Under the pieces are notes generated by a model, which was given only the letters and a program-made list of their open reading frames with translations, ran no database searches and was not told where the DNA came from. From a virus, in the IMG/VR virus record IMGVR_UViG_3300043772_000098, positions 1 to 24,093 of that record: DNA of 24,093 nt; one strand, written 5' to 3'. Position 1 is the stretch's first letter. The number at the start of each line of letters is the position of its first letter. Both the position numbers and the translations under genes were made by a program. Shown here in pieces: positions 13,319-20,366 of this stretch.

Positions 13319-15505
13319 ATGGCACGTTACAGCAGCTTTAGTGGCCGGGATACGCCTATTGCCGAGACGGCAGATATTGGCTTTTCCCGATTTAACAACC
13401 GCCTCCGTCCTGACCAGTTAAAGGCCGGGGAGCTTGCTATGTCCGTCAATGGACGGATGAACGTGGATGGGACGTGGCAGGTGCGTCCCGGCGTAGATAC
13501 GTTTGGCCCTGTTATTGGAACGAAGGACGAGACGCTTGCTCTGCCGTTCTATCTGTGGCCGCAAGTGGTTATTAGCTCGGCCACCCGCAGCGGCACGACG
13601 GTAACCATTACTACGTCAACCAATCACGGTTTCTCGTCGTCCTACGCTGTTGCTATTGTAGATGTTGGCCCCGGCACGGTGGATCCTAACGGCAACAAGA
13701 CCATCACCGTTACTGGTCTTGATACGTTTACCTACACGATTGCTGGTGCCACCGGAAGCGAGACCTACTCAGTTACTGCTAGCTCTAAGGCTGGTGGAGC
13801 TATCCTCGGAACCAGCAGCATCAACGGAGCTTTCGGCTCATGCCTGTTCTCAAATCCCGCATCGAACAACGACGAGTACATCATCCTCGCTCTGTTCTCG
13901 AACGCCATCGCTATCAACATGGCGACCAAGGCAACGACGACGATTGCCTACCCTTCTGGCATCTTTATTTCACAACCCGTGAATATGCTGCAAACCTTCA
14001 ACAAGGTTTTGATATTCCGCGACGGGGCTACGGCTCTGGAATGGAATGGCAGCTTTAGTGGCACGCCAGCCTTTACGAAGGTGGCTAATGGAGATTACGC
14101 CGCAACCACTTACTTGGATTCAAACAACAACACCGTAATTGCAAACGGTATTGTAACGGTTAGCGAAACGGCTCACGGTTTTTCGGTTGGGGACAGGGTT
14201 TATGTTGTTGATAAAGGAAGCTCCACCCTTGTTGAGCAAGAGGAAGGGTATGTTATTGCTACGGTAGCAGACGCCGATACCTTTACTTTCTACGCTGAGG
14301 TTCCAGACCTTACCTCTCACAAGGTGGTGTACGCCAAGAGACAGCCTTCCCAGCTTGGCTTCACGCATATGCCCGCGCCCCCGTGGGGAGTCTATCACCA
14401 GCGGCGTTTGATTGTTCCCTACTATTACAACACCACGGGCAGCATTGGCAGCGAAACAATTACGGACCGGAACGTCAGGGATGAAATCCTCCTATCGGAC
14501 GTATTTGACTCTGACACCTATGACCGCATCCAAAACCAGCTAAAGGTTACGGCTGGGATTGCGGACTATCTCCAGTATGTTCACCCATTTACTGAGGATA
14601 ACGCTGTTATCTTCAACCGCAATTCGATCCATCTAATGCTTGGGCTGAGCGGATCTATTGCGGATATTTCTTTGAAGGAAATCACCCGCGAGGCTGGGTT
14701 GGTGGCGCAGAAGAGTGTGGTAACTATTGGCGACCGCATCTTTTTCTTGTCTGACAACGGCGTCTACTCCACGTCCTTCCAAGACTTGTACAACCTTCGT
14801 GGCGCGGGGCTACCCCTGTCTGACCCGATTAATCCGCTCATCAAGCGGATCAATCCAGACTACGCCCACAACGCTGTGGCGGTCTATCACGACAATCGTT
14901 ATTGGATTGCAGTACCACTAGATAACAGTCCGCGCAACAATGCCATCCTCGTCTACAACCTGTTGAATCAGGGCTGGGAAAGTTTGGATATCATCGACCA
15001 AGAGGGCTGGGACGTCAGCAACTTCATCGTGTCTGGGGCTGGCGGCATCAACAAGTTGTATGCCGTCAACCGCTTTGGTGGTGTGCATACCATCGATGAG
15101 CGCGTGGATGGGTTCGACTACATCTACACGGTTCCCGGCGGCGACTCTATCCCTTACCCAATTGAGGCAGAGGTAGTTACCCGCCAGTATGTCTTTGACG
15201 ACGTTGGCCGCAAGAGCTTCAATTCCTACGAGATCCACGTTGAAAGCTCTGAGTACGAGCCAAGCGATGGCGACATCACCATGATTTCCGAAAACATCGA
15301 TAAGGAAGCCCCGATGTACTCATTGGCTCAGAGCCTTGAGGAAGACCTGCCTATTGGCGAGGATAGCTCTATTCGTGGCCGCATTGGCAACATCCGCGCC
15401 TACGGGATGCAGATGAAGTTTGTCCCCACCAAGGGCCGTCCTAAGCTCCGTATGGTGAAGCTAGAAGCCTATCAAGCATTCCGCTCTGTTACTGAAGCAT
15501 CGTAA
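13319..15505 (+). CDS. Tail nozzle / stabilisation-type protein with two beta inserts
   Basis: A 728-residue protein likely closing the short tail, in the role of P22 gp10 or T7 gp12. The start MARYSSFSGRDTPIAET with RLRPDQLKAGELAMSVNGRMNVDGTWQVRPGVD (residues 29-60) is typical of the type. The C-terminal half (VHPFTEDNAVIFNRNSIHLML; VVTIGDRIFFLSDNGVYST; DNRYWIAVPLDNSPRN; AILVYNLLNQGWESLD) shows repeated beta-propeller-like strands. Two inserts, residues about 85-156 and 272-331, are related: GTTVTITT-HGF...GPGTVDPNG and GIVTVSETAHGFSVGDRVYV..ADTFTF, an HGF/ADTFTF pattern seen in many phage tail proteins (FCCH-like). The first resembles the connector insert. The partial SD AGGG ends 8 bases before the ATG. 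Its last base is shared with the next ATG. Confidence 0.75.
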   Translation: MARYSSFSGRDTPIAETADIGFSRFNNRLRPDQLKAGELAMSVNGRMNVDGTWQVRPGVDTFGPVIGTKDETLALPFYLWPQVVISSATRSGTTVTITTSTNHGFSSSYAVAIVDVGPGTVDPNGNKTITVTGLDTFTYTIAGATGSETYSVTASSKAGGAILGTSSINGAFGSCLFSNPASNNDEYIILALFSNAIAINMATKATTTIAYPSGIFISQPVNMLQTFNKVLIFRDGATALEWNGSFSGTPAFTKVANGDYAATTYLDSNNNTVIANGIVTVSETAHGFSVGDRVYVVDKGSSTLVEQEEGYVIATVADADTFTFYAEVPDLTSHKVVYAKRQPSQLGFTHMPAPPWGVYHQRRLIVPYYYNTTGSIGSETITDRNVRDEILLSDVFDSDTYDRIQNQLKVTAGIADYLQYVHPFTEDNAVIFNRNSIHLMLGLSGSIADISLKEITREAGLVAQKSVVTIGDRIFFLSDNGVYSTSFQDLYNLRGAGLPLSDPINPLIKRINPDYAHNAVAVYHDNRYWIAVPLDNSPRNNAILVYNLLNQGWESLDIIDQEGWDVSNFIVSGAGGINKLYAVNRFGGVHTIDERVDGFDYIYTVPGGDSIPYPIEAEVVTRQYVFDDVGRKSFNSYEIHVESSEYEPSDGDITMISENIDKEAPMYSLAQSLEEDLPIGEDSSIRGRIGNIRAYGMQMKFVPTKGRPKLRMVKLEAYQAFRSVTEAS

Positions 15506-15837
15506 TGAAGCCTATCTATGAGGCTAAAAAGATGTTTTTGGAGCGCGGCCTCAATTTTGAGGAACAGCTTAGTTGGTATCTGACCAATGGCGTGGTCTTA
15601 AGCCTAGAGGATCGCTTCCTCATGGCTAAGCCGATTGAACTGGCTAAGGGGGACGATAGCTGGAACCCCGAAAACCCAGACTGTTGGTATGTTCATTGTG
15701 CCGTTGGAAACGACTGCCTCAAGTGGTTTTTCGACCAAGCACCCTACCGTTTGCCCTACATTGGGTGGCGGCGCAACAAGGACGGAAATAACAGGTTTAG
15801 AGTGTATAATGCCTCCACATTCGAGCGATTTGCATAA
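15505..15837 (+). CDS. Small conserved-type phage protein, 110 aa, unknown function
   Basis: ATG overlaps the nozzle stop by one base. The protein contains ERGLNFEEQLSWYLTNGVVL, RFLMAKPIEL, WYVHCAVGND and LPYIGWRRNKDG. The pattern (N-terminal helix, NG-V-SL/TP, WYVH-A-G-D, then PY-GW-R) is familiar from tail regions of podovirus-like phages, where its role is unknown to me. It has no membrane segment. Sitting between nozzle and ejection genes suggests a tail or injection role. Confidence 0.65.
   Translation: MKPIYEAKKMFLERGLNFEEQLSWYLTNGVVLSLEDRFLMAKPIELAKGDDSWNPENPDCWYVHCAVGNDCLKWFFDQAPYRLPYIGWRRNKDGNNRFRVYNASTFERFA
15805..15810 (+). promoter_or_regulatory. Consensus TATAAT -10 candidate
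   Basis: An exact TATAAT sits inside the 3' end of the preceding gene, 27 bases before the ATG of the large repeat protein at 15838. No -35 element at 16-18 bases is recognisable. It is plausible as an internal promoter but may be chance. Confidence 0.25.
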
Positions 15838-18800
15838 ATGAAAACTTCGATTTCAGCACCACCCCCTCCCCCGGCTCCCGTTGACGTTGGGCAAGCATCC
15901 TTGGACTACATCACCAAGATGGCCGATCCTGAGTTGCAGGGTAAGATTTTGGCTGCTGAACGGGAGTTTCGTCCGCAGTATACGGCTCTCAACCTTGCCG
16001 AGCAGGAGCAGTACCTTCGTGGTGTTGGTGGACAGGCTGGTGCAATCGACATCCTTAAGCAAATCACTCCTGACCTTGTAAAAGCTCAGGAAATTGCTGA
16101 TACGGCGCAACGCGATGCAGACATCCGCGCTCTCCAGAGTCAGAGCGGTGGTTACCTGTCTGCGCTCATGCAGGCCAACCCCCAGATGTTTGCCCAGCTT
16201 GAAGCTGCGCGAGGAATGGGCGGAAAGACTGATTTTTTTGGTGGCCTTCAAGGTGCCATTCAAAACTCGATTAGGTATGGCGATATCGTTCCTACCTCTG
16301 CTCAAGCTAGCCTGCTTGGCAATCTTCCAAATGTAAACCTTGAGGGATATACGGCAGCTACGGGTCAGGCCAATCTACAAGAACGCGCCACTCCCATTTC
16401 GCTTGGTGGATTTAATGCCGCACAAACGCAAGCAACGCTTGCTGGTGTCGCTCCACAGGCTTCTGCAACTGGCTATCAAGCAACGGCTGGAACTGCAGAT
16501 TTGCAACAGGCCGCGCAGCCTGTAACACTTAGTGGATTTCAAGCTGCTCAGGGACAGGCTCAGGCACAGGCTCAGGTAGCTCCGATTTCTCTTGGTGGAT
16601 TCCAAGCGGCTCAGGGCCAAGCCACTATAGCTGGGGCGGCTCCGCAAGCTCAGGCTGCTTTGGCTGGTGCGGCTCCCAGTATGCAGGCCATATCGGCTGG
16701 TGCTGTTCCTTTGGTGCAACAGCAGGGCTTTGGTGCTGAACGTGCGGCTGCTGCTACGCTTGGTGCCGCTCCGACTGTTCAGCAGCAGGGGTATACGGCT
16801 GCGCAGATGCAGGCGTCCCTTTTGGGTGCTGCCCCCACGGTTGCCGCTCAGGGCTATCAAGCTGCTCAGGCTCGTAGCGTTGCTGACGTTGCCGCTCAAC
16901 AGGTGGCTCAGGGTGCTCTCGGTCAGTCGCTGTACGGACAGGCTCTTACCGCCGCGCCCACCTCTGCCTCTGAAACCTTCCGGCAGCGTGCAGCGCAGAT
17001 GGCTACCTCTACGGGTCAACTGTCGCCAGAGGAGCTTCGTAATGCCCAGCAAGCCACCCGTGAAGCCTTTGCTGCGCGTGGCCTAGAGATGAGCAATCAG
17101 GCTATTGCTGCTGAAGCCATGTCCCGTGCGGGTGCCGTGCGTGAACGTCAAGCTCAGGACATCCAGCAAGCCTCGGCCCTCAACCAAGCCTACCTTGCCG
17201 ACCTTTCTGCTAGCCGTGGCTTTGCTACGGGCGTCTATGGGCAGGATCTTGGTCTGCAACAGGCTAACCAAGCGGCCAACTTGCAGGCTGCTATGGGCAA
17301 TCAGCAAATGGCTGGTCAGCTTTCTCTGGCCGACCAAGCTGCCATGAACCAAGCAGCGCAATTCGGTGCTAGTGCTGGTAATGCGGCTGCTATGGCTAAC
17401 GCCCAACAGCAGGCTCAATTCGCAATGGCGAACCAGCAGGCTCAAATGCAGGCTGCTGCTGCTAATCAGGCCGCTCTCAATCAAGCTGGTCAATTTGGCG
17501 CTTCAGCGCAGAACGCTGCCGCTATGGCTAATGCTGAGCGTCAGGCTCAGTTTGCTTTGGCTAATCAGGGCGTGCTTTCCCAGACCAATTTAGCCAACGC
17601 TGGGTTTGGCAATCAAGCTGCCCAGTTTGGAGCGGCTGCTCAGAACGCAGCGGCAATAGCTAATGCTGAACAGGCTGCTCGTTTCGCCCTCGCTAACCAG
17701 CAGGCTGGTATGCAGGCAGGACAGTTCAACGCTCAGCAAGCTGGACAGTTTGCTCTAGCCAACCAGCAAGCGCAGATGCAGGCCAATCTAGCAAATCAGG
17801 CTTTGCTTGGTCAGTACGGCTTGTCCAATCAGTCGGCTGCTAACCAGTTTGGCCTAGCCAATCTTGAGGCTCAGCAGGCCGCTGCTCAGTTTGGAGCTAG
17901 TGCGTCTAATCAAGCAGCGATTGCCAATCAGCAGGCTGCATTACAACAGGCTGCTCAAAATCAAGCAGCCTTCAATCAGTTTGGCTTGGCTAACCTTGAG
18001 GCTCAACAGGCTGCTTCCCAGTTTGGTGCTGGTGCTGCGAACCAAGCTGCCCTCGCCAATCAGCAGGCTGCTTTGCAGCAAGCTGCCGCCAATCAGCAAG
18101 CACAACAGCAAATGGCGTTGGCTAACATTTCAGCACAGAACCAAGCCGCGCAATTTGGTGCTGGTGCTCAAAATCAAGTTTCGTTGGCAAATCAGGCTCT
18201 TCTTGGACAGTATGGATTGTCCAATCAAAGTGCAATGAACCAGATTGCGCTTGCGAATATGCAGGCTAATCAAGAGGCGGCTCAATTTGGTGCCTCTGCT
18301 AGCAATCAAGCTACCCTTGCCAATCAGCAGGCGTTCTTGCAGCAGGCCGCTGCCAACCAGCAGGCTCAGCAGCAGATGGGGTTGGCTAATCTTTCTGCCC
18401 TTAATCAGGCAGCGCAGTTTGGCTCCCAGCTTTCGGCTCAGGGCCAGCTTGCTAATCAGGATGTCGCGGTTCGTGCAGCTATGGCTAACCAAGCTGCCCA
18501 GAATCAGTTTGGGCTGTTTAACGCTGAACAGGCTACCAACACCGCCCTACAGAACCGTGCCTTCCAGTCTGCCCAACAGCAGCAGAACATTAGCAACCTC
18601 GGCCTCCTTGGTCAGGCTCAACAGGGTGAACTGGCTGCTAACCGCGCCTTCCAGCAGAACCTCGTTGGAATGTATGGTGCGGCGTTTGACCCGATGTCTG
18701 CGGTGCTGGGTCGTCCGTCTGGTGCCCTTGGTGTGGGTCAAAACCAGCAGGGCATGGCGGCTAACATGATGCAGACGATGGGTGGTCAGGTGTTTAGTCC

Positions 18801-18996
18801 TGACGCTGGTGTTAACCTCGCCCTTCAGAATGCTGCTAACCTTGGCAACTATCAGGCTTCCACCTACGGTGCGCGTGCTGGTGCTCAAGGTGCAGCTATT
18901 GGTGGACTTATGTCTGGTCTTGGATCTGCTTTTGGCGGCTTTGCCTCTGGTGGGTTTGTTAACCCATTTGCCAAAAAAAGACCTCCCACCGGATAA
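15838..18996 (+). CDS. Giant Ala/Gln/Asn-rich repeat protein, probable ejection protein
   Basis: A 1052-residue protein. Residues 1-169 are non-repetitive with a Pro-rich start (APPPPPAP). Residues 170-359 form an array of about eight 21-residue units (G-Y/F-x-A-A-Q..QA.L...AP). A helical stretch follows (LSPEELRNAQQATREAF, NQAIAAEAMSRAG). Residues 508-903 are nine units of exactly 44 residues, QFGAxAxNxAxxAN..., each made of four 11-residue steps, which predicts a long helical, coiled-coil-like rod. The C-terminus is Gly-rich (GGLMSGLGSAFGGFASGG, then FVNPFAKK), possibly membrane-interacting. It begins one base after the preceding stop and is followed by two more large proteins, the order in which podoviruses keep ejection proteins. 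A tail-length or internal rod is the alternative. No enzymatic motif is seen. No known family is assigned. Confidence 0.7.
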   Translation: MKTSISAPPPPPAPVDVGQASLDYITKMADPELQGKILAAEREFRPQYTALNLAEQEQYLRGVGGQAGAIDILKQITPDLVKAQEIADTAQRDADIRALQSQSGGYLSALMQANPQMFAQLEAARGMGGKTDFFGGLQGAIQNSIRYGDIVPTSAQASLLGNLPNVNLEGYTAATGQANLQERATPISLGGFNAAQTQATLAGVAPQASATGYQATAGTADLQQAAQPVTLSGFQAAQGQAQAQAQVAPISLGGFQAAQGQATIAGAAPQAQAALAGAAPSMQAISAGAVPLVQQQGFGAERAAAATLGAAPTVQQQGYTAAQMQASLLGAAPTVAAQGYQAAQARSVADVAAQQVAQGALGQSLYGQALTAAPTSASETFRQRAAQMATSTGQLSPEELRNAQQATREAFAARGLEMSNQAIAAEAMSRAGAVRERQAQDIQQASALNQAYLADLSASRGFATGVYGQDLGLQQANQAANLQAAMGNQQMAGQLSLADQAAMNQAAQFGASAGNAAAMANAQQQAQFAMANQQAQMQAAAANQAALNQAGQFGASAQNAAAMANAERQAQFALANQGVLSQTNLANAGFGNQAAQFGAAAQNAAAIANAEQAARFALANQQAGMQAGQFNAQQAGQFALANQQAQMQANLANQALLGQYGLSNQSAANQFGLANLEAQQAAAQFGASASNQAAIANQQAALQQAAQNQAAFNQFGLANLEAQQAASQFGAGAANQAALANQQAALQQAAANQQAQQQMALANISAQNQAAQFGAGAQNQVSLANQALLGQYGLSNQSAMNQIALANMQANQEAAQFGASASNQATLANQQAFLQQAAANQQAQQQMGLANLSALNQAAQFGSQLSAQGQLANQDVAVRAAMANQAAQNQFGLFNAEQATNTALQNRAFQSAQQQQNISNLGLLGQAQQGELAANRAFQQNLVGMYGAAFDPMSAVLGRPSGALGVGQNQQGMAANMMQTMGGQVFSPDAGVNLALQNAANLGNYQASTYGARAGAQGAAIGGLMSGLGSAFGGFASGGFVNPFAKKRPPTG
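16345..16914 (+). repeat. Array of 21-residue (63-base) repeats
   Basis: Units begin at residues 170, 191, 212, 233, 254, 297, 318 and 339 of the 1052-residue protein. The consensus is G-(Y/F)-x-A-A-Q-x-Q-A-x-L-x-x-x-A-P. Spacing is exactly 21 except between 254 and 297 (43 residues), where a degenerate unit sits. A 21-residue coil suits a solenoid-type fold. Confidence 0.85.
17359..18546 (+). repeat. Array of 44-residue (132-base) hendecad repeats
   Basis: QFG motifs occur at residues 508, 552, 596, 684, 728, 772, 816 and 860, all in multiples of 44; the unit at about 640 is degenerate but keeps the phase. Each unit divides into four 11-residue steps, for example LANQQAFLQQA then AANQQAQQQMG. 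DNA copies also recur in phase: GCAAATCAGG at 17791 and 18187 lie 396 bases apart (3 x 132). Confidence 0.9.
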
Positions 18997-19018
18997 CCTC
19001 ATTAAATCCCTTTAATTT

Positions 19019-20344
19019 ATGGCACGCATTGGAACAGGTATTCGTCCAGAACTGGGGCGCATTGATTACACGCCGTATATGCAGGGTGCTCTTGCTGGCA
19101 GTCAGTCGATTGCTCAGGGCATTGCTACGCTCGGGCAAATCGCTGGCAAGTCCATCAGCGACTACTACGCCAAGAAAGAGGAGGAAAAGAAGAAGGATGA
19201 GGCTGCGAACTCGTTCATCAAAACCGTCGAGGCAAATCCTGCTGCCTTCCAAAGCTACTTAAAGGACGGGAAGGTTGATAAGGATGCAGTTAGGTCGATG
19301 GTGAATACTCTTGGTTATGCTGCCACGTTGCAGCTAAACACCTATCTTTCTGACGCCGCTAAGCAGGCTAAGGCTGAAAAGACAAAGGGCGATGCGGCCA
19401 AGTATGCTGAGTTTCTTACTACGCAGAGTGCTCCTTCTGCTAATGAGCCTGAGTTCATGTCTAATCTTCGCGATTTCCGCCAGAATCGTGAATTTGCTGG
19501 GCTATCCGCAGAGGCTCGTAGGGCTGGTCAAGCTATGGCTCTTGAGCAGCAGCTTGGTCAGGCTCAACTTGGCAAGGTTCGGGCTGAGGAGCTGGCTTTG
19601 CTTAGGCCGAAACAACAGAATCTCAGCTTCCAAGAGCAACAGGCGCAGGCTGAGTTTGCTGCTTTTGAACAGGTGAACGGACGCGCACCCAACGCCCAAG
19701 AAAAGGCTAGGATTCTTGATAAGATTGCTAAGGCAAGTGCCTCAACCACTAACATCGACATGGGCCAGAAAAACGCCATTGAGCAAAAAGCGTTTGATAC
19801 GTTTGCAAAGCAACGCGAGCAACTGGCCCCTGTGTATGCCATGACTAAGGTTTCTCCAATTCTAGACGATCTCTTAAACAAGAGGGATCTTATTACTGGT
19901 CCGTTTGCCAACGTCGAGATGGGGCTTAAGTCAGCGGCTCAGGCTGTCGGTATCGCAATCTTCCCAGAAGTCGCAGACACGCAGACATACATGAATCTTA
20001 TTGGTCAGCGAGTTGCGTCCCAAATCAGGAGCTTTGGCTCAGGCACCGCCGTTAGCGAAAAGGACCTTAAATACGCAACAGCAATGTCTGGCGCGGATGT
20101 GACTCATACCATTGAGTCACTTCGCGAACTCAATCGTATTCTTAAGGAGCTTGAGTCCACAACCATCAGGGACTATGAGGACCGCGTTACTCGCGTTTTT
20201 GGTAAGAATGAAACTGCGTTTGAAACGCTGAAGTTCGGGCTTCCTGACAAAACCACAAAGCCACCCGCTCAAACTCCAACTACTGAAATGACGTTTGACG
20301 GATCGCGCCTGCTTCCGGCTTCCAGAGGGTTTGGCCGGTTTTGA
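19019..20344 (+). CDS. Probable internal virion / ejection protein, 441 aa
   Basis: A mainly helical protein. Residues 17-48 (IDYTPYMQGALAGSQSIAQG, then ATLGQIAGKSISDYY) are a weakly hydrophobic helix, followed by a strongly charged KKEEEKKKDE run at 52-61. Residues 120-235 are Ala/Gln/Glu-rich helical. A C-terminal domain at about 270-395 contains ITGPFANVEMGLKSAA, ADTQTYMNLIGQRVASQI and GTAVSEKDLKYATAMSGAD, a pattern I recognise from structural proteins of other podovirus-like phages. The last 40 residues are Pro/Thr-rich. It starts 22 bases after the giant repeat protein; ATTAAA/TTTAAT inverted repeats (19001-19016) lie just before its ATG and no SD is seen. Virion location is inferred from position and composition. 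Confidence 0.65.
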   Translation: MARIGTGIRPELGRIDYTPYMQGALAGSQSIAQGIATLGQIAGKSISDYYAKKEEEKKKDEAANSFIKTVEANPAAFQSYLKDGKVDKDAVRSMVNTLGYAATLQLNTYLSDAAKQAKAEKTKGDAAKYAEFLTTQSAPSANEPEFMSNLRDFRQNREFAGLSAEARRAGQAMALEQQLGQAQLGKVRAEELALLRPKQQNLSFQEQQAQAEFAAFEQVNGRAPNAQEKARILDKIAKASASTTNIDMGQKNAIEQKAFDTFAKQREQLAPVYAMTKVSPILDDLLNKRDLITGPFANVEMGLKSAAQAVGIAIFPEVADTQTYMNLIGQRVASQIRSFGSGTAVSEKDLKYATAMSGADVTHTIESLRELNRILKELESTTIRDYEDRVTRVFGKNETAFETLKFGLPDKTTKPPAQTPTTEMTFDGSRLLPASRGFGRF

Positions 20345-20354
20345 TTTAGTTGGC

Positions 20355-20360
20355 TAAAAT
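20355..20360 (+). promoter_or_regulatory. Candidate -10 box just before the largest ejection gene
   Basis: TAAAAT ends 6 bases before the ATG at 20367. TTGGCC lies 18 bases upstream (20331-20336) as a poor -35. If used, the transcript would begin at about the ATG. Low certainty. Confidence 0.2.
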
Positions 20361-20366
20361 AAAACT

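Noticed and set aside
16375-17052. - strand Ser/Arg/Leu-rich frame and many overlapping frames within the giant repeat gene
   Set aside because: They arise from the repetitive GCT/CAG/AAT codons of the sense gene; only the 1052-codon frame shows a coherent repeat structure.
17359-18546. Possible CRISPR-like or satellite array
   Set aside because: The repeats are in frame with period 132 bases, coding, degenerate at the DNA level, and lack unique spacers.
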